A DNA stretch of 8,581 nucleotides from an uncultured Lachnospiraceae bacterium (GCA_900557385.1 USSP01000069.1:1-8581); one strand, 5' to 3'. Shown: positions 1-5,863, counted from the first letter of the stretch. The notes: generated by a model from the sequence alone, not told the origin. Program-made: numbers and translations.

Positions 1-53
1 ACTATATGATATTGGCATTTCCATCTAGTATGTGATATGCTTCTGTTGTCCAT
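1..53 (-). CDS. tnpA: IS200-type transposase TnpA, N-terminal 17 codons (partial)
   Basis: The minus strand starts with ATG at 53-51 and reads MDNRSISHTRWKCQYHI, followed by GT (the start of a Val codon), before the window ends. This matches the very conserved start of IS200-group Y1 (HUH) transposases, where the pattern S-L/I-S-H-T-x-W-x-C-x-Y-H-I-V precedes FAPKYRRK. These enzymes excise and insert the element as single-stranded DNA, using one catalytic tyrosine and an HUH histidine pair. Those residues would lie outside the window, so I cannot tell whether the gene is intact. A strong Shine-Dalgarno sequence (AGGAGGT, minus strand 67-61) sits 7 nt from the ATG, but it is trapped in a hairpin. 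No clear tnpA promoter is visible, which fits the weak expression typical of the family. Confidence 0.88.
   Translation of the reverse strand, partial: MDNRSISHTRWKCQYHI
12..41 (+). promoter_or_regulatory. Promoter for an antisense RNA opposing tnpA
   Basis: The -35 is TTGGCA (12-17, 5 of 6 matches to consensus). An 18-nt spacer leads to the -10, TATGCT (36-41, 4 of 6), which is strengthened by an extended -10 TG at 33-34. Initiation would fall near 48, just inside the tnpA start region on the opposite strand. The promoter overlaps the first tnpA codons and points away from the transposase. Confidence 0.5.
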
Positions 54-60
54 TAGGACC

Positions 61-115
61 ACCTCCTATGTTTGAGTTTGGCTTGCGACACCATTCTCAT
101 ATTAACATAGGAGGT
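61..115 (-). promoter_or_regulatory. Hairpin sequestering the tnpA Shine-Dalgarno sequence
   Basis: ACCTCCTATGTT (61-72) and AACATAGGAGGT (104-115) form a perfect 12-bp inverted repeat. In the tnpA mRNA (minus strand) the arm nearer the start codon contains AGGAGGT, so the ribosome binding site is fully paired with an anti-Shine-Dalgarno arm. The 31-nt loop can pair further (TGAG 73-76 with CTCA 96-99, TGG 79-81 with CCA 91-93). IS200 is known to limit transposase translation with just such a 5' UTR hairpin. That it works that way here is inferred from family knowledge. Confidence 0.82.
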
Positions 116-120
116 TTTTT
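61..120 (+). terminator. Intrinsic terminator of the antisense transcript
   Basis: The 12-bp stem (61-72 with 104-115) runs directly into a six-T run (115-120) on the plus strand, then ATTG. The loop is long (31 nt) but can fold on itself. The same DNA is the Shine-Dalgarno-burying hairpin when read on the minus strand, so it serves both strands. Confidence 0.55.
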
Positions 121-155
121 ATTGATATCCTCACCGTTTCCACTTACACTATTCT

Positions 156-172
156 CCCCAGCATAGCTGGGG
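156..172. repeat. IS200 left-end terminal hairpin
   Basis: CCCCAGC (156-162), a 3-nt loop ATA, and GCTGGGG (166-172) form a perfect 7-bp GC-rich hairpin, extendable by a T-G pair. It lies about 100 nt upstream of the tnpA ATG and next to the expected left boundary. IS200/IS605 transposases recognise short imperfect palindromes of this size near each end as single-stranded DNA. No T-run follows on either strand, so it is not a terminator. Confidence 0.65.
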
Positions 173-284
173 GATTAGACTTTTCATTTATTTTTAATTT
201 TTTCAATATATTGAAAATTGTAAAACCGTAAAGCGAATTTCTAAATCGTAAAATGCTTCCAACAAGTGTGATGAATTGGCAAGC
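173..284. other. AT-rich gene-free stretch with a perfect 18-bp palindrome
   Basis: No credible reading frame is present. TTTTCAATATATTGAAAA at 200-217 is a perfect 18-bp palindrome centred between 208 and 209. It has no loop, so it suits a dimeric DNA-binding protein or an old insertion target better than an RNA hairpin. Two near-identical 10-mers follow, AAACCGTAAA (about 223-232) and AAATCGTAAA (243-252), roughly two helical turns apart. No function can be assigned. Confidence 0.4.
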
Positions 285-328
285 AACCTATAAGGCATAT
301 ATCACTGTGCCTTTTATAGGTTCTTTTT
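285..328 (+). terminator. Array unit 1; terminator-like on the plus strand
   Basis: AACCTATAAGGCA (285-297) pairs with TGCCTTTTATAGGTT (308-322), giving 13 bp with a two-T bulge and a 10-nt loop. TTCTTTTT (321-328) follows, as in an intrinsic terminator for rightward transcription. No plus-strand gene ends here, so it may act as a barrier between the insertion sequence and the operon, or the T-run may be incidental. This unit has the longest stem of the four. Confidence 0.45.
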
Positions 329-359
329 GGCGCATTTAAGACTTGTAAATAGAAATTTA

Positions 360-395
360 ACCTATAAGAAGAGATGTTCACGGCTCCTTATAGGT
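360..395. repeat. Array unit 2
   Basis: ACCTATAAG (360-368) pairs with CTTATAGGT (387-395) over 9 bp. The stem can continue past a two-A bulge with GAG (371-373) and CTC (384-386). The loop contains TTCAC. No strong T-run flanks either side, so a terminator role is not supported. Confidence 0.75.
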
Positions 396-414
396 CAAAA
401 ATACAAAGATTATC

Positions 415-459
415 AAAAAAATAACCTATAAGGAACCATATTCATACCTCCTTATAGGT
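415..459 (-). terminator. Array unit 3; likely terminator of the minus-strand operon
   Basis: ACCTATAAGGA (424-434) pairs perfectly with TCCTTATAGGT (449-459), an 11-bp stem. Read on the minus strand it is followed two bases later by seven Ts (421-415). It lies about 104 nt past the stop codon of the anion permease, so it is the best candidate for the end of the four-gene transcript. Its stem is formed by the array half-sites, so the array has at least one plausible transcriptional role. Confidence 0.65.
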
Positions 460-487
460 CAAGTCTGCTAAAACTATCTCCAATGCA

Positions 488-523
488 ACCTATAAGGAGC
501 GAAAACTCATAGAACTTATAGGT
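488..523. repeat. Array unit 4
   Basis: ACCTATAAG (488-496) pairs with CTTATAGGT (515-523) over 9 bp with an 18-nt centre. It is the unit nearest the permease stop codon (563) and would be the first transcribed from the operon. It has no T-run on either strand. Confidence 0.75.
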
Positions 524-562
524 CGATATCAAAATTATGTAAACCAAGTGCCGGACAATCTT

Positions 563-1711
563 TTAAAATTGCCCTAAAACGCCTGCCACTCCCAGCAGCA
601 ATGCCAGAAACACCAGGTTGGCCACTGTAAAAAGCCAAAGGTATCTGCCTTTCTCCCATCCTGCTTCCTCTGCTACGTATTTAAAACTGATCAGGCTTGC
701 CATAGAGGCAATCAAGGTTCCCAGGCCTCCCAGATTGGTTCCCACAATCAATCCCCTTACATTCTCCGTAAAGCCTGACAGAAGAATCGCTGCCGGTACA
801 TTGCTCATCACCTGACTGGCAATTATGGCTGTGATGACTTCCCGTCCTGTAATGATTTTCAAAAGAAAATCGTGAAACACCTGAATTCGTCCAAGATTTC
901 CGATAAAAATAAACAACGCCGCAAAGGTTCCCAGCAGAGAATAGTCCACCTTCCGCAGTAGCGAGTGATTCCGCAATAGGGTGTAAAGCAAGACACAGAC
1001 AAAAGCAATCCAGTAGGGCAGAATCCTTCCCACCGTCAACAGACTCAAAAACAGTAAAAGACTGTAAACAATTGTCTTTTCGATTCGATTTCCGCAGGAA
1101 TCCACTGTGACATACTCCGTCGGTTCCCCTGCCATCCCCCGCTCTTTCTTTCCACCGGCAGCGAGAAAGATCCAACCTGTCAACAGCAAAAAGGATACTC
1201 CCATATAAGGAAACATGAATTTCAGAAAATCCAGTGTGGTAAAATCGGTCAAACCAAACAAATACAGGTTTTGCGGATTTCCAATGGGTGTAAACATGCT
1301 GCCCAGATTCGCCGCAATCGTCTGCATGACCACCACCTGAAGCATCCATTTTCGTCGGACTTCTTCTCCCATCTTATGCAGCACCGTAATGGTAAAAGGA
1401 ACAAAAGTAATCAGTGCCACATCATTGGTGATAACCATGGACAGAAAAAAGCATAGGAAAACCAATACCAACACCGTTGCCCGCAGGCTTCCTGCTGCCT
1501 TCAACAGCTTCTCTGCCAGCAAATCAAAAAAGCCCAGTTCCTTAAAGCCGGCCACAATGGTCATCAGACAGAACAAAATCGCCAGGGTACGAAAATCAAT
1601 ATACGACAAATACTGACTGTCCGGTCTTATGATAAACATAGACAAGACAGCCAGTATAATAGCAATACACAGTACGACTTCTTTTTTTAAATAAGCTGCA
1701 ATCTTTTTCAT
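563..1711 (-). CDS. ArsB/SLC13-type (YbiR-like) anion permease
   Basis: This is a 382-residue polytopic membrane protein of the ion transporter superfamily that includes ArsB, CitM and SLC13 carriers. These are secondary transporters of anions such as citrate, arsenite, sulfate or other oxyanions. Two half-site motifs are visible: TND within a membrane segment (95-97) followed by SMFTPIGNPQN (138-148), and their second-half counterparts SNVPAAILLS (303-312) and GTNLGGLGTLIASMASLIS (324-342). A hydrophilic cytoplasmic loop lies at about 186-212. The length matches short YbiR-like members. The frame is open from GTG at 1732, but I chose ATG at 1711 because AAAGGA (1725-1720) lies 8 nt upstream, while the earlier GTG (1732) and ATG (1729) have only weak AAGGT upstream. 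It is the last gene of the operon. The Shine-Dalgarno sequence sits just past the PAP2 stop, which suggests coupled translation. The substrate cannot be predicted. Confidence 0.85.
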   Translation of the reverse strand: MKKIAAYLKKEVVLCIAIILAVLSMFIIRPDSQYLSYIDFRTLAILFCLMTIVAGFKELGFFDLLAEKLLKAAGSLRATVLVLVFLCFFLSMVITNDVALITFVPFTITVLHKMGEEVRRKWMLQVVVMQTIAANLGSMFTPIGNPQNLYLFGLTDFTTLDFLKFMFPYMGVSFLLLTGWIFLAAGGKKERGMAGEPTEYVTVDSCGNRIEKTIVYSLLLFLSLLTVGRILPYWIAFVCVLLYTLLRNHSLLRKVDYSLLGTFAALFIFIGNLGRIQVFHDFLLKIITGREVITAIIASQVMSNVPAAILLSGFTENVRGLIVGTNLGGLGTLIASMASLISFKYVAEEAGWEKGRYLWLFTVANLVFLALLLGVAGVLGQF

Positions 1712-1728
1712 AACGAATTTCCTTTGCA

Positions 1729-2262
1729 TCACGCCATTTTTTTACCTTGGGCTTTCGTTCCTACTATGTATACACAAACCGCGATTACAGTGCCGATAAG
1801 GGCTCCCGCCAGCACATCCGTTGGGTAATGAACTCCCACATAAAGTCTGGAGAAACCAATCAGGAACGCTAGCACCAGAAACCAGAAGCTGTATTTTTTC
1901 GGATAACTCAAAAACAGCACAACGGCTGCCGCAAAGGATGTCCCCGTATGCCCGGAAGGGAAGGAATAATCCACCGGCTTTTTCACAAGATAGGTTAGTC
2001 CCTCGATCACCTCATAAGGTCTGGTTCGCGCCACCAGATTTTTTAACAGGATATTGTCAATCAGAAATGAGAACAGTAGGGAGACCGCGCATAGAATTCC
2101 CACTTTTCGCGTCTTTTTCGGAATGAGTAAACCTAATGTAATCAAAATCCACAGCATTCCCGCATTTCCCAGACTGGTAATCACCACGAAAAACGGAGTT
2201 AAGAAATCATTTCTTACGTTGTCCTGTATCCACAGGAGAATATTTTGTTCCATACCGATCAT
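1729..2262 (-). CDS. PAP2-family membrane phosphatase
   Basis: This 177-residue integral membrane protein has all three motifs of the type-2 phosphatidic acid phosphatase family: KxxxxxxRP (K74, R81, P82), PSGH (102-105) and SRxxxxxHxxxD (S138, R139, H145, D149). H105 and H145 are the expected catalytic histidines. Such enzymes remove phosphate from lipid substrates at the outer membrane face, for example undecaprenyl pyrophosphate, phosphatidic acid or phosphatidylglycerol phosphate. The length is typical of small bacterial members. The start at ATG 2262 has AAAAGGAG (2276-2269) 6 nt away, and the second ATG at 2253 has no site of its own. The stop of the upstream ABC-F gene (TAA 2277-2275) overlaps this Shine-Dalgarno sequence. 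A role in recycling undecaprenyl carrier (BcrC/YbjG-like) is possible but unproven. Confidence 0.92.
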   Translation of the reverse strand: MIGMEQNILLWIQDNVRNDFLTPFFVVITSLGNAGMLWILITLGLLIPKKTRKVGILCAVSLLFSFLIDNILLKNLVARTRPYEVIEGLTYLVKKPVDYSFPSGHTGTSFAAAVVLFLSYPKKYSFWFLVLAFLIGFSRLYVGVHYPTDVLAGALIGTVIAVCVYIVGTKAQGKKMA

Positions 2263-2274
2263 CTTTTACTCCTT

Positions 2275-3828
2275 TTACACTCTGGTAGACCACTTGGTGC
2301 AGTCCCACACATCCGTTGCCAGTCCCTCGTAAAATTCCGGTTCGTGACATACCATGAGGATGCTGCCCTTATACTCCTGCAATGCCCGTTTCAGTTCCGT
2401 TTTGGCATCTACATCCAGGTGGTTGGTGGGCTCATCCAGGAGAAGGATATTGGTGGGGCGGTTGATTAGTTTACATAATCTGACCTTTGCCTGCTCGCCA
2501 CCGCTGAGTACCTTCACCAGACTCTCGATGTGCTTGGTGGTCAATCCGCATTTTGCCAGAGCAGAACGCACCTCATACTGGGTAAAGGCAGGAAAATCCT
2601 TCCAGATTTCTTCGATACAGGTGGTAGAAATATTCTTGTCCATCTCCTGCTCAAAATAGCCGATTTCCAGGTAATCCCCTTGTTCCACTTCTCCTGCCAG
2701 CGGAGGAATCAGTCCCAGAATGCTCTTTAACAGGGTGGTTTTTCCGATACCGTTGGCACCGGTGAGCACGATTTTCTGTCCCCGCTCCATTTCCAGATCC
2801 AAAGGTCTGGACAAGGGTTCCTCATAGCCGATCACCAATCCTTTGGTGGTAAAAATATAGCGTCGGGGCGTCCGTGCCTCCTTAAAGTGAAACTCCGGCT
2901 TGGGTTTCTCTGCCGCCAGCTCGATGACATCCATCTTGTCCAGCTTTTTCTGCCGGGACATCGCCATATTTCGGGTTGCTACTCTTGCCTTGTTCCGTGC
3001 TACGAAATCCTTTAAGTCCGCAATTTCCTTCTGCTGCTTATTATAAGCAGCCTCCAGCTGTGCCTTCTTCACTGCATAAACTTCCTCAAATTTATCGTAA
3101 TTACCCACATAGCGGTTCAGCTGCAGGTTGTCCATGTGATAAATGAGATTGACCACGCTGTTTAAGAAAGGGATATCGTGGGAAATGAGAATAAAAGCAT
3201 TCTCATAGTCATTAAGATACCGTTTCAGCCATTCAATATGCTCCACATCCAGATAGTTGGTGGGCTCATCCAACAGGAGGATGTCCGGCTTCGCCAAGAG
3301 CAGTTTACCCAAAAGCACTTTGGTTCGCTGACCGCCGGAAAGTTCCGTCACATCTCTGTCCATACCGATTTCCATCAGTCCCAGTGCCCGTGCCACTTCG
3401 TCCACTTTGGCATCAATCATGTAAAAGTCGTGGTTGGTGAGCATGTCCTGGATGACAGAAAGTTCCTCCATCAACTGCTCCAGTTCCTGCTCATCTGCTT
3501 CTCCCATCCGGTCGCAGATTTCGTTCATCTGGGCTTCCATGTCATAGAGCCAGGCAAAGGCACTGGATAATACATCCCGTACCGTCTGTCCTTTTTCCAA
3601 TACCGTATGCTGATCAAGATAGCCAACCCGTACATTTTTTGCCCACTCGATTTTACCCTCATCCGGCTGTAATTTCCCGGTAATGATGCTCATAAAGGTG
3701 GACTTTCCTTCGCCGTTGGCTCCGATGAGTCCGATGTGTTCGCCCTTTAGCAGGCGAAAGGAAACGTTGTCGAAAATGGCGCGGTCGCCAAATCCGTGGG
3801 TCAGATTTTCTACATTTAAAATACTCAA
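2275..3828 (-). CDS. ABC-F family ATPase (translation factor or ribosome protection type)
   Basis: This 517-residue soluble protein has two fused ABC ATPase domains and no membrane segments, the ABC-F architecture. Domain 1 has Walker A GANGEGKST (36-44), signature LSGGQ (163-167), Walker B LLLDEPTN (184-191, catalytic E188) and switch H217. Domain 2 has GANGIGKTT (357-365), LSGGE (441-445), LLLDEPTNH (462-470, E467) and H495. The charged linker at about 245-315 is the segment that enters the ribosomal E site towards the peptidyl transferase centre. It is modest in length, which argues mildly for a housekeeping factor over a drug-resistance ABC-F. The start is TTG at 3828: TAAAGGA (3843-3837) sits 8 nt upstream and contains the stop codon of the nucleotidase gene, and no in-frame ATG gives a better start. 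It is the second gene of the operon, with 12-nt gaps on both sides. The exact subfamily is not assigned. Confidence 0.93.
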   Translation of the reverse strand: MSILNVENLTHGFGDRAIFDNVSFRLLKGEHIGLIGANGEGKSTFMSIITGKLQPDEGKIEWAKNVRVGYLDQHTVLEKGQTVRDVLSSAFAWLYDMEAQMNEICDRMGEADEQELEQLMEELSVIQDMLTNHDFYMIDAKVDEVARALGLMEIGMDRDVTELSGGQRTKVLLGKLLLAKPDILLLDEPTNYLDVEHIEWLKRYLNDYENAFILISHDIPFLNSVVNLIYHMDNLQLNRYVGNYDKFEEVYAVKKAQLEAAYNKQQKEIADLKDFVARNKARVATRNMAMSRQKKLDKMDVIELAAEKPKPEFHFKEARTPRRYIFTTKGLVIGYEEPLSRPLDLEMERGQKIVLTGANGIGKTTLLKSILGLIPPLAGEVEQGDYLEIGYFEQEMDKNISTTCIEEIWKDFPAFTQYEVRSALAKCGLTTKHIESLVKVLSGGEQAKVRLCKLINRPTNILLLDEPTNHLDVDAKTELKRALQEYKGSILMVCHEPEFYEGLATDVWDCTKWSTRV

Positions 3829-3840
3829 TTTCAGGTTCCT

Positions 3841-5769
3841 TTACTTTCTCTTTTTTCTTCTGATGTGTTTTACCACTGCGCAGATTCCTGCGATGATGCC
3901 GGCCACCAGTGCCAGCAATACCACAATCACGCCAATTAACATTCCGGTGGTCTTATTGGGTGCCTTTACCAGTTCCCAGAGGTTATAGCTGTCGGAAATA
4001 ATCTTGCGTCCAAAAGGAGTCTCATAGTCAGCCGGAATTTGACCGTCTGTACCGAAGCTTCCCAGATAATCCGCCAGTGCTACCCAGGCTTTTACCTCAT
4101 TGCCCTGGGCATCATGGAGAATCAGGGTGTCATAATCCGTCACCACATTGCCTGCAGCATCCTTGGGCTCCACAGAAAGCAGTCCGAAAGACTGGGCTTT
4201 CACCGCACCGATCATCTGACAGGTATACAGATCCGTTACAATCCGGTAAAGCTGATCGTCCTTGCGGATCGGTGTCGTCGTGCCATCCTCCTGTTCTAAC
4301 CACACATCCGTTACTTTATTTAACAAAATCCTATGTTTATTATAAGCCCAGCCACATCCACTGACAAAGAGCTCCACCCCGGTAACATAAGGGGAAAGGG
4401 AGGCATCAATTTCTGCCGCATTGTGCAATTCTTTTCCGGTCAGGTAAAAGGAAACCAGGGGATAGCCCGGTACGCCGTCTGCACCAATTCCCAGAGACAT
4501 TGCCTCAAAGGCATCCGCTACCGTGATGTCCCCCTTGGGCAGAGTAGCTCTGATAACGCCGGAAGGGGTTACTGCTACTGCAATAGGAGTATAATTACTT
4601 CCCTCTACTTCCCTTACCTTACGAATGTAGGAATCGGAAATCAGTTCACCTTCTTCGTCTTCTCCACGCATGCTACTGATGGTTTCCATATCATTGAACG
4701 TAATGGTGTTCTCTGTCAGTACCTGGTCGGCCGTATAGCCGAATTTACTGAAATACTGTTCATCGGCCACCGCTTTGTAGTTCTCCAGAATCCGGGTAAT
4801 CTCTTCATCGGTTCCGGTCATTTCCGCAACTTTATTTAACGCATAGCGATCCATCTGCCAACGCCCGTCCGGCTTCTGTGTCAGGCACAGCTGTCCCAGA
4901 TTGATTGCATAGGAACCGGCACAAACTACATAGGTATCGCCGTGTACGATTGGTTCCTCCACCTGGGAATGGGTATGTCCGCTGATAATCACATCAATCT
5001 CCGGCACAGCCAGGGCAAGCTGCTCATCCTCGGATTTCTCCAGATCATCCCAGATGCCACTATGGGACAGGCAGATAATGATATCCACGTTCTGCTCTTT
5101 TAACGCTTTCACCACCTGTTTGGCAGTCTCTATAGTATCTTCAAAGGTAAGACTGGAAAGAGGAGCACAATACGCAGAATCCACGCCCATCAGGCCAAAT
5201 ATCCCCGCTTTCACGCCACCATGCTCGATAACCGTATAGCCCTTCGCACCATACGCATCCATTGCATCTTTAATCAGAAGGTTATCCGAGGAAGTATTTT
5301 TACTCCAGTCGATGTTCGCACAGAGCAGCTGGGGAAGCTGCAGGGTGGGGTCGTTTTTCTGATTGGTTACTGCTGCCTTTAACATGCTGGCAAAGCCTTG
5401 GGGGCGATAGTCAAACTCATGGTTTCCGATGGTGGTGGCATCAAAGCCCATGCGTCCTAACATGGTCAGTTCCACCGCACTTTCCGCATAAATGGTCTGG
5501 TACAATGTCCCCATGGAGAAATCTCCGCCATCCAGTACGAAGGTGGCATCCTGCTCCTTTTTCGCCTCGTCAATATAGTCCTTCATCGCGGCACAGTTAT
5601 CCGTATCCTTTGTCTCCAGGTAGGAATGGATATCATGGGTAAACAGGATCTGAATTTGTTTTTCCTCACTTTCCGCCCGTGCAGTATTCCCTGCACACAA
5701 AATGCTTCCTAAAGTCAGTACTGCAGCCAGCATTCCCGCCGCTGCTTGTTTCCAATGATTTCGTTTCAT
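3841..5769 (-). CDS. Cell-surface 5'-nucleotidase / UshA-type metallophosphatase with C-terminal membrane anchor
   Basis: This 642-residue exported protein has a signal peptide at 1-32 (basic KRNHWK, hydrophobic core, likely cleavage after ARA). A calcineurin-like metallophosphatase domain follows at about 37-320. Its metal ligands are D45 and H47 (HDIH), D83 (GGD), N116 and H117 in GNHE, H236 (SHSG), and H265 and H267 in GHTH. The 5'-nucleotidase C-terminal domain, which normally binds the nucleotide, covers about 350-580. A single hydrophobic helix (about 608-634) and the basic tail RRKKRK would tether it to the outer face of the membrane in place of an LPXTG motif. Family members cleave nucleotides, UDP-sugars or cyclic nucleotides to nucleosides plus phosphate. 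ATG 5769 has GAGGA (5781-5777) 7 nt upstream. It is the first gene of the operon. The substrate is inferred, but the metal site looks complete. Confidence 0.9.
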   Translation of the reverse strand: MKRNHWKQAAAGMLAAVLTLGSILCAGNTARAESEEKQIQILFTHDIHSYLETKDTDNCAAMKDYIDEAKKEQDATFVLDGGDFSMGTLYQTIYAESAVELTMLGRMGFDATTIGNHEFDYRPQGFASMLKAAVTNQKNDPTLQLPQLLCANIDWSKNTSSDNLLIKDAMDAYGAKGYTVIEHGGVKAGIFGLMGVDSAYCAPLSSLTFEDTIETAKQVVKALKEQNVDIIICLSHSGIWDDLEKSEDEQLALAVPEIDVIISGHTHSQVEEPIVHGDTYVVCAGSYAINLGQLCLTQKPDGRWQMDRYALNKVAEMTGTDEEITRILENYKAVADEQYFSKFGYTADQVLTENTITFNDMETISSMRGEDEEGELISDSYIRKVREVEGSNYTPIAVAVTPSGVIRATLPKGDITVADAFEAMSLGIGADGVPGYPLVSFYLTGKELHNAAEIDASLSPYVTGVELFVSGCGWAYNKHRILLNKVTDVWLEQEDGTTTPIRKDDQLYRIVTDLYTCQMIGAVKAQSFGLLSVEPKDAAGNVVTDYDTLILHDAQGNEVKAWVALADYLGSFGTDGQIPADYETPFGRKIISDSYNLWELVKAPNKTTGMLIGVIVVLLALVAGIIAGICAVVKHIRRKKRK

Positions 5770-5820
5770 ACATCTGTCCTCATCTGTTCTTTTTTAATAA
5801 AATCGAATCCATATATAATC

Positions 5821-5849
5821 AGTATACCAAAATTTGACCGCAAAAAAAA
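5821..5849 (-). promoter_or_regulatory. Promoter of the four-gene minus-strand operon
   Basis: Read on the minus strand, TGGTATACT (5829-5821) is an extended -10 (TGn plus TATACT, 5 of 6 matches). The -35 at a 17-nt spacing would be only TTTTTT (about 5849-5844), so the extended -10 probably carries the promoter. Transcription would start near 5814 and leave a leader of about 45 nt before the nucleotidase ATG. The promoter overlaps the MATE promoter back to back. Confidence 0.5.
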
Positions 5850-5863
5850 GATGGGTGTATACT
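5834..5863 (+). promoter_or_regulatory. Promoter of the MATE transporter gene
   Basis: TTGACC (5834-5839, 5 of 6) and TATACT (5858-5863, 5 of 6) are separated by 18 nt. Initiation near 5870 would leave a 5' UTR of only about 15 nt, just enough for GGAGG (5875-5879). This is the strongest promoter match in the window. Confidence 0.7.

Larger units (their letters stand above)
48..120 (+). ncRNA. Candidate antisense RNA to the tnpA 5' UTR (art200-like)
   Basis: A plus-strand transcript starting near 48 would cover the tnpA start codon and the whole Shine-Dalgarno hairpin, then end at a 12-bp stem followed by TTTTTT (115-120), about 73 nt in all. Salmonella IS200 encodes a comparable antisense RNA (art200) of roughly 90 nt that blocks ribosome binding on tnpA mRNA. 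The promoter, terminator and position are seen directly. That the RNA is made and acts on tnpA is inference from the family. Confidence 0.5.
1..185 (-). mobile_element. IS200-type insertion sequence, left end and start of tnpA (partial)
   Basis: This is the 5' portion of an IS200/IS605-superfamily element, oriented leftwards and cut by the window edge. Three things support it: the recognisable N-terminus of a TnpA transposase at 53-1, a Shine-Dalgarno-burying hairpin directly upstream, and a compact GC-rich hairpin at 156-172 of the kind TnpA binds near the left end. Elements of this family have no terminal inverted repeats and usually make no target duplication, so the outer boundary is only approximate. 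I place it between the terminal hairpin and about 190, where the sequence turns strongly AT-rich. The opposite end and most of the transposase lie outside the window. Confidence 0.8.
285..524. repeat. Array of four hairpins made from eight CCTATAAGG half-sites
   Basis: Four units each have the form AACCTATAAGG, an 18-nt centre, then CCTTATAGGTC. Forward arms start at 287, 361, 425 and 489. Reverse arms, measured at the matching base, start at 313, 387, 451 and 515. The forward-to-reverse distance is 26 bp in all four. The reverse-to-forward gaps are 48, 38 and 38 bp, so units 2 to 4 have an exact 64-bp period and unit 1 is displaced by 10 bp, one helical turn. By eye the 30-nt spacers after units 2 and 3 agree at 18 of 30 positions and the centres of units 2 and 3 at 10 of 18, whereas the arms are nearly identical. 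That points to old tandem duplication with selection on the arms. I do not recognise the family. It lies between the IS200 end and the end of a four-gene operon. Confidence 0.85.

Noticed and set aside
264..384. Short minus-strand frame of about 40 codons starting at a GTG in array unit 2
   Set aside because: It runs through hairpin arms and AT-rich spacer, has no protein-like composition and is not reproduced in the other units.
285..524. CRISPR array
   Set aside because: The conserved parts are only 9 to 11 nt and alternate in orientation, spacers are related to each other by descent, and no cas gene is visible.
681..1349. Overlapping minus-strand frame of 222 codons within the permease gene
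   Set aside because: It is an alternative frame of a strongly recognised transporter gene, low in hydrophobic structure and without a start signal.
1712..1732. Earlier GTG/ATG starts for the anion permease
   Set aside because: Only a weak AAGGT lies upstream, while the ATG at 1711 has AAAGGA 8 nt away.
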